A stretch of DNA of 19,879 nucleotides. Origin: DATDVH01 sp035290045. GTDB lineage: Bacteria; Patescibacteriota; Microgenomatia; UBA1406; HO2-37-13b. The notes under the pieces are model-generated. The model saw only the letters and a list, made by a program, of their open reading frames with translations, had not been told where the DNA came from and did no database searches. Where the stretch lies: assembly GCA_035290045.1 (NCBI GenBank), contig DATDVH010000074.1, positions 1 to 19,879 on the forward strand. The letters are read 5' to 3'. Below, piece after piece: positions 7,146-14,716 of this stretch (its first letter is position 1; every line of letters starts with the position of its first letter). Both the position numbers and the translations under genes were made by a program.

Positions 7146-8009
7146 ATGAAAAATAGTAGCAAAAAAGATGAAAATTCTTTTAACGGTCTCACTCCTACAG
7201 AATGGGCATCTTTAAGTAAAAATGTTTGGGATGATGTGAGTTCTCCGAGAGAAGCTTATCATTTAGAACATGGCGCAACCTACCCTATTGCTTTGGCTGA
7301 TAGAATAATCAAGATGTATTCAAAAGAAGGAGATCTTGTCTTTGACCCTTTTGTTGGCGTTGGAACTACAGTCACTAGTGCATACAGACAGAATCGATCT
7401 GGCGTAGGGATTGAACTGAGTGAAAACTTTTGTAAGATTGCAAATAATGTTTTGAATAAAGAAAAAGCTAATTTGTTTCATGATGAAAAAGGCGATCTGT
7501 TTCATATCATTTATAATGATGATTGTCGGAATTTAAAAAAATATCTAAAAGATAATACTGTTCAGCTCACTTTTACTTCACCACCCTATGCGAATTTCAT
7601 CCAAAAATCACTAAGAGATAGAGAAGAGACACACAAAAAATCTCTCATAAAATATTCGAATAATTCTACCGTAAAACAATATAGTCAAAAGACGGAGGAT
7701 TTTGGGAATTTAGACTATCAAAATTTTCTTAAAGAAATTAAAAAAATATTGACTGATAATTTACAGGTAACAAAGGGAAAAGGCTATAGCGTGTGGGTAG
7801 TAAAAGATTATAGAGACACAAAAAATAAAATTCCATATATCGATTTTCATTCTGATTTAGCAAGCATCGGCAAAGAAATCGGGTGGCTTTATCAGGATTT
7901 GATTATTTGGGATCAGAATGGTCAGAGGAGACTGGTGCTTTTAGGATATCCGAGTGTTTTTTACACAAATCAAAATTGCTCCTTTATTATAGTTTTTAGA
8001 AAACCATAA
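7146..8009 (+). CDS. Site-specific DNA methyltransferase (N6-adenine/N4-cytosine type), RM island 1
   Basis: This 287-aa protein of the N6_N4_Mtase family has motif I (DPFVGVGTT, 67-75, AdoMet binding) ahead of motif IV (TSPPYANF, 144-151, catalytic), and ends with an FIIVFRK strand. The N-terminal HGATYPIAL segment resembles the H-x-YP-x motif seen before motif I in this subgroup. A TSPPY motif IV is common in N4-cytosine enzymes but also occurs in N6-adenine ones, so the modified base is open. It lies 33 nt after the YbeY-like gene and 2 nt before the second methyltransferase, so the three island genes form an operon. A+T content is visibly higher than in the flanking core genes. The target sequence is unknown. 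Confidence 0.88.
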   Translation: MKNSSKKDENSFNGLTPTEWASLSKNVWDDVSSPREAYHLEHGATYPIALADRIIKMYSKEGDLVFDPFVGVGTTVTSAYRQNRSGVGIELSENFCKIANNVLNKEKANLFHDEKGDLFHIIYNDDCRNLKKYLKDNTVQLTFTSPPYANFIQKSLRDREETHKKSLIKYSNNSTVKQYSQKTEDFGNLDYQNFLKEIKKILTDNLQVTKGKGYSVWVVKDYRDTKNKIPYIDFHSDLASIGKEIGWLYQDLIIWDQNGQRRLVLLGYPSVFYTNQNCSFIIVFRKP

Positions 8010-8011
8010 TT

Positions 8012-9133
8012 ATGCAAAGTCCATTATTAGAAATTTTTAATCACGAAAAAAAAGATGCGAATTATGCCTTACATAATTTTCATGCATATCCTTGCAAATT
8101 TCCCGCTTTTATTCCAAGAGAAATAATCAAAAAATACGCAAAGAAAGGCGATATAATTTGCGATCCATTTGTTGGATCAGGTACAACATTACTTGAAGCA
8201 ACTCTTTTAGGGTATTCTTCTATCGGAAATGACATTAATCCTCTTTCATGTCTTTTGTCTAAAGTTAAGGGAAAGCCAGTAGATCAAAAATTATTGAGTA
8301 AAATAGATTTTTTTCTCGCTGGGCTATTAGAAAAGCCCAAAAAATTAAAGTCTATTAAAGAATATAACTATAAAAGTATTGAGCACTGGTTCCAGAAAAA
8401 CGTTATTAAGGAACTTTCTTTTATCAAAAAAAACATTTTGAGTATCAAAGAGCAAGATTTAAGAGATTTGCTTTTAATAGTGTTGTCGTCAATAATCGTG
8501 AGAGTTTCAAACCAAGAAAGTGACACCAGATATGTCGCAGTAGGAAAAGGACTAAAGGATTTCGAAACTATAAAAATATTTATTGAAAAAGCCAAAGAGA
8601 TTAAAAAAATTTACCTCGATTTTTTTAGAAAAACTAAACATAAAAAAACTAACATTAACATTTTTCAATTAGATAGCAGAGTTTTATTTGCAATTAAGGA
8701 TAGTTCTGTTGATCTAATAATTACATCGCCCCCATATGCAAATACTTACGACTATTATTTATATCATAAACACAGAAAGTATTGGTTGGGTATGGATGTT
8801 AAATTCGCACAATTAAATGAAATCGGATCAAGGAGAGAATTTTCTTCGCTTAAAAAAAGCCCCAAAAAATGGGAAGAAGATATTAAAAAATGTCTTTTGG
8901 AGATGAAGCGAATAATAAAAAAAAATAAAAACATTTTTATTATCATTGGAGATTCTGTAATAAATAAAAAAATAATAAAGATGGATGCAATACTCAAAAA
9001 ACTTTCTGATGATATTGGCTTAAAATATATAGATGGCGTATCTACGTTACTTTCAAAACATTCTAGAATGTTTAATCCAAGTTTCGCCTCTGCTTTTAAG
9101 AAGAAAGAGCATTTAATTTTGTTAAAAAAATAA
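8012..9133 (+). CDS. Second DNA methyltransferase of RM island 1
   Basis: This 373-aa methyltransferase has the N-terminal HAYPCKFPAFIP motif (24-35, the usual H-x-YPAKF-x-P), motif I DPFVGSGTT (51-59) and a distant motif IV TSPPYANTYDYY (238-249). The roughly 180-residue lysine-rich stretch between them probably contains the target-recognition region. It is clearly distinct from the first methyltransferase in length and spacing, so this is not a simple duplication. It starts 2 nt after the first and ends 2 nt before the putative endonuclease. Two methyltransferases with one endonuclease is the usual arrangement for an asymmetric recognition site, where each strand needs its own modification. 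No SD. Confidence 0.9.
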   Translation: MQSPLLEIFNHEKKDANYALHNFHAYPCKFPAFIPREIIKKYAKKGDIICDPFVGSGTTLLEATLLGYSSIGNDINPLSCLLSKVKGKPVDQKLLSKIDFFLAGLLEKPKKLKSIKEYNYKSIEHWFQKNVIKELSFIKKNILSIKEQDLRDLLLIVLSSIIVRVSNQESDTRYVAVGKGLKDFETIKIFIEKAKEIKKIYLDFFRKTKHKKTNINIFQLDSRVLFAIKDSSVDLIITSPPYANTYDYYLYHKHRKYWLGMDVKFAQLNEIGSRREFSSLKKSPKKWEEDIKKCLLEMKRIIKKNKNIFIIIGDSVINKKIIKMDAILKKLSDDIGLKYIDGVSTLLSKHSRMFNPSFASAFKKKEHLILLKK

Positions 9134-9135
9134 TT

Positions 9136-10851
9136 ATGAAGAAAGAAATAAGAATATATTACGAATCATACGAACAGGCCAACCACTACATTAAACCAAT
9201 TATTCAAGATAGTTTTCCAGAGATAGAGATAAGACTCATTTCCTTTTCTAAAGGAAATGCCTATATAGATGGATCTTTAATTTCTAGGATTCTTAAATTT
9301 AAGAATCCCGATATTTTGATTTCTTATATAATTGGAAGTGAGGAGATGCCATTATTTGTTATTGAATTTTCTGAATCTGTAACAACAGAAGATCATGAGT
9401 TGCAAAGATTTGATGGTTATCTTGGAGCAGTAGCAGGAAAATCTTTTTATATAAAAATTTCTCCATTCAAAAAATCACAGAGTAAGCACGGTGGAAATAT
9501 TACTTTTAATGCTTTTGAGCCATACGTTCTTATTTTCAAAAAATTTGGTTTGCCGTCTTTTCATTTTGAATGGCCTTTGGAAACGCCATTTTTTGTAAAA
9601 AGAAATCCAGATTATTTTTCTTGCCCACCAGATATAGTCGATCTTAAATATTTAATAGTTGAAACGATAAGAAATGTTTTAAGTAGTTATGAAAATATAA
9701 AAAAATATGGATTGTCTAAAATTATTTTACCAAAAATAAAAAACAAATTTTTAATTGAGTGGACTAAAAAACTTGAAAGATTTGTGCTCATAGATAATTA
9801 TTTTCATTTTGATAGTTCTAGATTAAAGTGGTTAAAAAAAGAAAATGCGCTTCTTTTCAAATTTAATCGCATGGGACACGCGATGGATCCAGAAAGGGGT
9901 ATGATTTGGTACTATAAGTATAGATACAATAAAACGATACTATCAAGAATTATTTTTCCATCTCAAGGTGATAAAGTTTTTAAAGATAGTAAATTGAAAA
10001 GTGACTTTGATTATTTACAAGCTTTTATGATAGGTACAAGTTTGGATAAGGGCGGCATTTTTACATCCTTTTTAAAAGAAAATGGATATTTATCATCTAA
10101 ATTGGTTGGAAAAGAGATAGATATTACAAAGTTCGTTTTAGAGAATTTCGGTTCATTTAACAAACAGTTATTTGCACTATTTTCTAACTCTGATAAGTTA
10201 TTCATTCAAGACAAAAAAGAAAAAAATAGAATAATTTTATATTGGAGTAAGATTCAGGAATCTTTTGATGGAAGATCAAATTTAAAAATAACAGAAGTAA
10301 AAGAAAGGGATTTTATTGAAGAAGACGATGTCACCTATATTGTTGCTCACCAAGTTTTAAAGAAGAACGGTTTTATAGTTATTTCTTTGAGTTATCCTGG
10401 GGCTCAAGGTGATAGAGCTATACTTTCGCAAGCTGGTACGGGTCGTGGGCAGTCTAGAAAATATATTGATATTATTGCCTGTTATCCTAAAAAATACCTT
10501 AATCTTACAGAAAATAAGGGAATGTATAAATTGTCAAAAGTTGTTTCTGATATAAAAAAATTGAATTTTTATAGATCAGATTTGAGCCTAAAGAAAGCAC
10601 TTGATAATTTAGTTGAAAAAATTTCTCCAGAGAATAAAGGACTCACAGTACTATTAAGTGTGAGTTTTTGGGTGCCAAGTGAAAACACAAATTTAAAAGG
10701 ATTGCCGATAGAAAAAATAAATTTTTTTATAACAATTTCTCCAGATATGAAAAAATGGAAGATTTGGACAGGTGGCAATTTTGATATTTTTAAATACAGA
10801 GAAGGTGAGGTAAATTTAGAGAAGACTTATTATATTAAGACTAATGTGTAA
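9136..10851 (+). CDS. Putative restriction endonuclease, possibly with two PD-(D/E)XK-like sites
   Basis: This 571-aa protein follows the two methyltransferases by 2 nt and is the expected partner nuclease. I do not recognise a named enzyme. Two segments look nuclease-like. Near the N-terminus NPDILIS (Asp59) is followed by LFVIEFSES (Glu77, then Phe-Ser where lysine is usual) and HELQRFDGYLGA. Near the C-terminus KYIDIIA (Asp444) is followed by LNLTENKG (Glu458-Asn-Lys460) and SDIKKL, a good PD-(D/E)XK pattern. The second is the better candidate. A single chain with two active sites is known for Mva1269I/BsmI-type enzymes that cut asymmetric sites. The gene is very A+T-rich (a sampled 60-nt line is 20% G+C, against 42% in one dnaX line). 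Confidence 0.65.
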   Translation: MKKEIRIYYESYEQANHYIKPIIQDSFPEIEIRLISFSKGNAYIDGSLISRILKFKNPDILISYIIGSEEMPLFVIEFSESVTTEDHELQRFDGYLGAVAGKSFYIKISPFKKSQSKHGGNITFNAFEPYVLIFKKFGLPSFHFEWPLETPFFVKRNPDYFSCPPDIVDLKYLIVETIRNVLSSYENIKKYGLSKIILPKIKNKFLIEWTKKLERFVLIDNYFHFDSSRLKWLKKENALLFKFNRMGHAMDPERGMIWYYKYRYNKTILSRIIFPSQGDKVFKDSKLKSDFDYLQAFMIGTSLDKGGIFTSFLKENGYLSSKLVGKEIDITKFVLENFGSFNKQLFALFSNSDKLFIQDKKEKNRIILYWSKIQESFDGRSNLKITEVKERDFIEEDDVTYIVAHQVLKKNGFIVISLSYPGAQGDRAILSQAGTGRGQSRKYIDIIACYPKKYLNLTENKGMYKLSKVVSDIKKLNFYRSDLSLKKALDNLVEKISPENKGLTVLLSVSFWVPSENTNLKGLPIEKINFFITISPDMKKWKIWTGGNFDIFKYREGEVNLEKTYYIKTNV

Positions 10852-10876
10852 ATCCAGACAGGATTCATGAAACCAT

Positions 10877-11962
10877 ATGTTTTATCTTAAATATCGTCCG
10901 CAAAGTATTGGGGAGATTGATAATAAGGAAGTCAGTGTACGGATGACAACACTCTTGAATGCTACAACAATCCCCCACTCTTTTTTATTCACTGGTCCGA
11001 AGGGAACGGGTAAGACCTCTTCTGCGCGTATTTTTGCAAAGGCAGTGAATTGTGATACGAATGTATTTGCAAAAGGAAAAGGTACGATTGAACCATGTAA
11101 TATCTGTCTTAATTGTCGTTCAATCACAGCAGGTAATGCTATTGATGTGGTTGAGATTGATGGAGCTTCAGCGCGTAAAATAGACGATATGCGTAACCTC
11201 ATTGATTCTGTGAAGTTCATGCCTGTTGCAAATAGATACAAAGTATATATTGTTGATGAAGTGCATATGTTGACTCATGAAGCGTTTAATGCTTTTTTGA
11301 AAACTCTTGAAGAACCGCCGTCAAAGACTCTTTTTATATTAGCAACAACTGAACCTGATGCGCTTCCTTCAACTATTGTTTCCCGCTGCATACAAGTCCA
11401 CTTTCACAAAGCACAGAAAAGTGAAATTGTTGCAATGCTTATGCGGATAGCACAGGGCGAGGATGTTATTGTCAACGATGAGATATGTAATGCTATTGCT
11501 TCTGCTTCAGATTATTCATTCAGAGACGGCGCCAAGATTTTTGAAGAAATAGTAGCGAGGATAAAAGACTTAAAAAAAAAGGGGAAGGCATCTCTTTCTG
11601 TTGAGGATATATACGAGATTGTTGGCGTGAGGAAAGACAACGCTCATCTTCTTGCTTTGCTTGAAAAACATGATCTAAAAAAAAGTTTTGAGTATATTGA
11701 AGCATACGCAGAAAAAGGGGGAGATTGTAAACGACTTATTGAGACGTTGCTTGATATGATGCACGAATTACTTTTGAAAAAGAGCGATTTGACGGTTGAT
11801 ATGAAAGTTCAATATCAATTTACTCTTTCTGAAATTACTCTCTTGATAAAATTATTGCAAGAAGCGTATACTATGATGCAGTACTCGCCTATTGAGACAC
11901 TGCCTCTTGAAATTGCGATAGTAGAGTATATGAATAAATTTAAAACATTGAAAGGACAATAA
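10877..11962 (+). CDS. dnaX: DNA polymerase III subunit gamma/tau, short gamma-like form
   Basis: This is the clamp-loader ATPase subunit. The sequence starts with MFYLKYRPQSIGEI, then Walker A GPKGTGKT (40-47), a zinc module with Cys59, Cys74, Cys77 and Cys80, Walker B VYIVDE (123-128), EEPPSKTLFILATTE, and the SRC arginine-finger motif (169-171). At 361 aa it holds the AAA+ domains and a helical collar but no long tau C-terminus, as is common in Patescibacteria. It opens the dnaX-ybaB-prs-recR run and begins 25 nt after the RM island. The N-terminus is complete, so insertion of the island did not damage it. No clear SD. Confidence 0.95.
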   Translation: MFYLKYRPQSIGEIDNKEVSVRMTTLLNATTIPHSFLFTGPKGTGKTSSARIFAKAVNCDTNVFAKGKGTIEPCNICLNCRSITAGNAIDVVEIDGASARKIDDMRNLIDSVKFMPVANRYKVYIVDEVHMLTHEAFNAFLKTLEEPPSKTLFILATTEPDALPSTIVSRCIQVHFHKAQKSEIVAMLMRIAQGEDVIVNDEICNAIASASDYSFRDGAKIFEEIVARIKDLKKKGKASLSVEDIYEIVGVRKDNAHLLALLEKHDLKKSFEYIEAYAEKGGDCKRLIETLLDMMHELLLKKSDLTVDMKVQYQFTLSEITLLIKLLQEAYTMMQYSPIETLPLEIAIVEYMNKFKTLKGQ

Positions 11963-11981
11963 GAAGGGAGTTGTTTTATGT

Positions 11982-12242
11982 ATGTTTAATCCACTGAAGG
12001 CATTTGGAGATGTACGTCAGATGCAGCAACAGGCGCATAAAATGCAGCAACTTCTTCAACAGGAGGAAGTGGTTGTTGAAAAAAACGGCGTGAAGATAGT
12101 ACTGCGAGGCGATCAACGCGTTAAAGAAGTTATGATTGATGGAGTTCTTGAGAATAGAGTGACTGACGTATTCAATGAAGCAGTAAAAAAAACGCAAGAG
12201 CTTGCGGCTCGAAAACTGATGGAGATCAATCAGAATGGTTAA
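11982..12242 (+). CDS. ybaB: YbaB/EbfC-family nucleoid-associated protein
   Basis: The 86-aa protein has the YbaB/EbfC layout: an N-terminal helix rich in Gln and Met (VRQMQQQAHKMQQLLQQ), a short beta sheet (VVVEKNGVKIVLRGDQRVKEVMID) and a C-terminal helix (FNEAVKKTQELAARKLMEI). These proteins dimerise and bind DNA, and are almost always encoded between dnaX and recR, as here apart from the inserted prs. A purine-rich GGGAG at 11966-11970 lies 11 nt before the ATG, a moderate SD and the second best in the window. Length is slightly below the usual 100-110 aa. Confidence 0.92.
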   Translation: MFNPLKAFGDVRQMQQQAHKMQQLLQQEEVVVEKNGVKIVLRGDQRVKEVMIDGVLENRVTDVFNEAVKKTQELAARKLMEINQNG

Positions 12243-12272
12243 AGTTAGTTACAATTGGTTTATATATATACT

Positions 12273-13202
12273 ATGAAATTGTTTGCAGGTACGGCACATC
12301 CACAACTGGGAAAAAGCATTGCACGCGAATTGCATATGACACTTTCATCTGCTGAAGTGGTACGGTTTGGTAATTCAGAAGTGAGAGTGCGTATTGGTGA
12401 TGATGTGCGTAATGAAACGTGTGTTGTTATTCAGACTACTTCAAATCCAACTGATACGAATCTGATGGAGCTTTTTTTATTCTGCGATGCCTTGAGGCGT
12501 GAGGAAGCAGATCGCATTATAGCAGTTATCCCCTATTTTGGTTATGCGAAACAAAATATTCAGCATGTAAAGGGAGATTGCGTATCGGCAAACGTGGTGG
12601 TTCGTTTTCTTGAGGCAATTGGATTTCATAAAGTATATACGTTTGATATACATGATGAAGGGACAGGTGGAGTTTTCAGTATTCCTTTTAAGAATCTGAC
12701 TGCGTTTCCGCTTCTGGCAGAGTATATAAAAAACTATTTAAAAAAGAACAAGATACATACTTCTGATGTCGTATTAGTTTCTCCTGATCAAGGAGCAGTT
12801 GAAAAGGTGCGTGATTTCGGCACTGTTTTCTATGGACGGTCTGATTTTTCAGAAGCAGTGATTGAAAAGCACCGCGATCAGACGATTCCTCATAAAGCAG
12901 AACCGATTGATCTTTATGGTAATGTAAAAGATAAAATTGTAGTTATTGTTGATGATATGGTAGTGTCGGGAAGCACTCTTCTTCCCGCAGTAGATTTATG
13001 TTTGAAAAAAGGAGCGCAGGAAGTCTATGCGACTGCAGTGCATCATGATTTTACTTCAGGTGCATCATCAAAAATACAATCTTCTCAACTGAAGAAGTTT
13101 TTCACGACAGACACTATCGTTCTTGGAAAAGATGAAATATGTGAAAAATTAGTTGAGATCTCGGTAGCTTCTCTTATCGCCGATGAACTGAGACATGTAT
13201 GA
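12273..13202 (+). CDS. prs: Ribose-phosphate pyrophosphokinase (PRPP synthetase), divergent
   Basis: The 309-aa protein has the PRPP synthetase order: MKLFAGTAHPQLGKSIA, GNSEVRVRIGDDVRN, LMELFLFCDALRR, IPYFGYAKQ, FDIHDEGTGGVF, VLVSPDQGAVEKV and the PRPP-binding loop VVIVDDMVVSGSTL. It makes PRPP from ribose 5-phosphate and ATP for nucleotide synthesis. Several signatures differ from the standard bacterial enzyme: YARQDRK reads YAKQNIQ, the DLHA-type motif reads DIHD, and the DKRR loop reads EKHRD. Other Patescibacteria may share this form. An upstream in-frame TTG at 12255 would add MVYIYT; the ATG at 12273 fits the family better. It overlaps recR by 4 nt (ATGA). Confidence 0.88.
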   Translation: MKLFAGTAHPQLGKSIARELHMTLSSAEVVRFGNSEVRVRIGDDVRNETCVVIQTTSNPTDTNLMELFLFCDALRREEADRIIAVIPYFGYAKQNIQHVKGDCVSANVVVRFLEAIGFHKVYTFDIHDEGTGGVFSIPFKNLTAFPLLAEYIKNYLKKNKIHTSDVVLVSPDQGAVEKVRDFGTVFYGRSDFSEAVIEKHRDQTIPHKAEPIDLYGNVKDKIVVIVDDMVVSGSTLLPAVDLCLKKGAQEVYATAVHHDFTSGASSKIQSSQLKKFFTTDTIVLGKDEICEKLVEISVASLIADELRHV

Positions 13203-13810
13203 CATCCTTACCACGTCCACTACAAAAAACAATTGAATTTTTTGAGCGATTTCCCTCAATCGGTCCAAAAACTGCACGTCGTCTTGCTTTTTTCCTTCTC
13301 AAAATCCCTCAAAAAGATCTTGAAGATTATGCAAATACGTTGATGGAGTTGAAAAAAAAGTCGTTGTATTGCGTCTCTTGTTTTAATTTAACTGAAGAAG
13401 AGAAGTGTATGATTTGTTCTGACAACAAACGAGATCAGTCAATTATCGCGGTTGTTGAGGATGTGCTTGATCTTCTTTCTATGGAGGCAGGAGAAAAATA
13501 TAGAGGCGTGTATCATGTATTGCATGGTAGGATTGATCCCTTAAATTATGTAGGACCTGAAGATATTTATATTGATCAATTGATGAGACGGGTTGAGGTG
13601 TCCAATGGTCAGTTGAGAGAGATAGTACTTGCGACCAATCCAAACGTAGAGGGCGAGGCAACCGCGATGTATATAAGAAATAAATTAAAAATTAAAAATG
13701 AAAAATTAAAAATTACTCGTTTGGCGTACGGGCTTCCTATGGGCGCTGATTTGGAATATGCTGATTATATGACTCTTGAGCGTGCTATGGAAGGGCGGAG
13801 GGAGTATTAA
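13199..13810 (+). CDS. recR: Recombination mediator protein RecR
   Basis: RecR works with RecO (and RecF) in loading RecA at gaps. The 203-aa protein has the helix-hairpin-helix FPSIGPKTARRLA (about 18-30), a C4 zinc finger (Cys58, 61, 70, 73), a Toprim core (IIAVVEDVLDLLSME, HVLHGRIDPLNYVGPEDI) and the C-terminal NPNVEGEATAMYI and LPMGADLEYAD motifs. Residues about 165-175 (KLKIKNEKLKI) come from an A+T-rich repeat and add about two residues relative to typical RecR. The last 19 codons recur, with only synonymous differences, at 14396-14452 beyond the adjacent NYN gene. The ATGA overlap with prs supports this start. Confidence 0.96.
   Translation: MTSLPRPLQKTIEFFERFPSIGPKTARRLAFFLLKIPQKDLEDYANTLMELKKKSLYCVSCFNLTEEEKCMICSDNKRDQSIIAVVEDVLDLLSMEAGEKYRGVYHVLHGRIDPLNYVGPEDIYIDQLMRRVEVSNGQLREIVLATNPNVEGEATAMYIRNKLKIKNEKLKITRLAYGLPMGADLEYADYMTLERAMEGRREY
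13682..13714 (+). repeat. Imperfect AAAAATT tandem repeat inside recR
   Basis: About four imperfect copies of (A)AAAATT, one with ATG, lie in frame in recR and encode alternating Lys-Leu-Lys-Ile residues. The reading frame stays intact. It looks like simple-sequence expansion in a tolerant surface segment between the Toprim core and the C-terminal motif. Confidence 0.75.
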
Positions 13811-13812
13811 AT

Positions 13813-13845
13813 AAAAAAACCCGTCCCGACATTACGTCGGGGCGG
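13813..13845 (-). terminator. Rho-independent terminator of the NYN-domain gene
   Basis: A 10-bp stem (13821-13830 with 13836-13845, one G-T pair) closes a 5-nt loop. On the minus strand it is followed by a short GGG and a run of seven T (13819-13813). On the plus strand only TTCT follows, so it serves chiefly the minus-strand gene ending at 13859. Confidence 0.8.
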
Positions 13846-13858
13846 TTCTGAAAACTAA

Positions 13859-14392
13859 CTATATTCTAATAAACCTTCTTCTCTTTGTCAACAACGATAA
13901 GTTATCAATAAAAAAATACCGATGAGCTGATAATTTTAACTCCCATGATAATGTTTTTTTAGAGGAATAAACAAAAATCTGTTTTTTCTGTCGATTTAGA
14001 AGTTCTGCGAGATAAGCAAAATCACTATCACCGGAAAAAAGTACGACGGCATCAATTTTTTTCAACGAAGTCATGATATCAGCAGTTATCTCAACGTCAA
14101 AATTTGCTTTCTCTATTTTTTTGCCAAATTCATTTGTAATGATTTTCACTGGTTTTTTTATGATGGTAAATCTGATCTTCTCAAGTTTTTTTAAAAACGT
14201 TTGAGACGTTCGATCATTTTTGCGTATGCCGATATAATAGCGGATTGCTTTTATATCATATTTTTTCTCTAAATATAGCTTGACTTTACCCCAATCTAAC
14301 CATATATTTATTTTCTTTTGAGCAAAATAAATATTAGATCCGTCAATGAAAGCGCATGTTTTCAGTTTCTGCATTAAACATAAGTATAACAT
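13859..14392 (-). CDS. NYN-domain (LabA/DUF88-like, PIN-fold) putative ribonuclease
   Basis: The 177-aa protein starts with AFIDGSNIYFAQKK, the NYN family's FIDGSN motif (Asp17, Asn20). It continues with NFDVEITADI (Asp99) and VVLFSGDSDFAYLAELL (Asp122, Asp124), giving the acidic metal-binding set of PIN/NYN nucleases. Members cut RNA or act in RNA processing and some defence systems; the target here is unknown. The first ATG is at 14392. A second ATG at 14374 begins MQKLKTC and lies 7 nt after a TATACT, so a leaderless start there is equally possible. The gene is antisense to recR, has its own terminator and sits in the insert bounded by the duplicated recR tail. Length is normal for a single-domain protein. 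Confidence 0.82.
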   Translation of the reverse strand: MLYLCLMQKLKTCAFIDGSNIYFAQKKINIWLDWGKVKLYLEKKYDIKAIRYYIGIRKNDRTSQTFLKKLEKIRFTIIKKPVKIITNEFGKKIEKANFDVEITADIMTSLKKIDAVVLFSGDSDFAYLAELLNRQKKQIFVYSSKKTLSWELKLSAHRYFFIDNLSLLTKRRRFIRI

Positions 14393-14395
14393 GCT

Positions 14396-14452
14396 GAATA
14401 CGCCGATTATATGACGCTTGAGCGCGCCATGGAAGGACGAAGGGAATATTAG
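14396..14452 (+). pseudogene. Remnant of a second recR 3' end (19 codons)
   Basis: Read in frame, this gives EYADYMTLERAMEGRREY and a stop, identical at all 18 residues to the recR C-terminus at 13754-13810. The DNA differs at 9 of 57 positions, all third codon positions including TAA against TAG. Similarity stops at both ends. It has no start and cannot be a gene. It is a fragment of a recR allele that diverged under selection for protein sequence. Confidence 0.9.
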
Positions 14453-14680
14453 CTTAACACACTAGGGGTGTATTGTGTAGCATATTGTTTTTTCTCTAAT
14501 CAATTCCTCAATAACTGTTAATCGTAGACGTTCTATCGTTATCGTAATTCTACCTTTTCATATGCATAAAAATCAGCTAATAAAGCAATCTTCATCTTAC
14601 TTTTTCTATTGTTTGAAAGGTATGATATTTTAGTCTTACTAACGATGACATTATTATGTAGGTGTAATCTTAAAAAACGC
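14453..14680. other. Non-coding stretch after the recR remnant
   Basis: An A+T-rich interval before the promoter of the exported-protein gene. I see no convincing ORF, RNA gene or strong hairpin in it. Confidence 0.4.
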
Positions 14681-14708
14681 TTGACTTTTTTTTTAGCTTT
14701 GATAGCAT
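14681..14708 (+). promoter_or_regulatory. Promoter of the membrane-anchored protein gene, predicted leaderless
   Basis: TTGACT (14681-14686), a 16-nt spacer and TAGCAT (14703-14708). The -10 box ends 8 nt before the ATG at 14717. No SD is present. Confidence 0.5.
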
Positions 14709-14716
14709 TTTAGTAT

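Larger units (their letters stand above)
13811..14395. mobile_element. Single-gene insert between two recR 3' ends
   Basis: A 585-bp segment carrying one minus-strand NYN-domain gene and its terminator is bounded on the left by the true recR stop and on the right by a second copy of the last 19 recR codons. No integrase, transposase or inverted repeat is visible. The mode of insertion is inferred only from the duplicated tail, which resembles elements that integrate at a gene's 3' end and restore it. Confidence 0.5.

Noticed and set aside
13821..13845. recR terminator on the plus strand
   Set aside because: The stem is followed by only TTCT on the plus strand, while the minus strand has a seven-T run, so it was assigned to the NYN gene.
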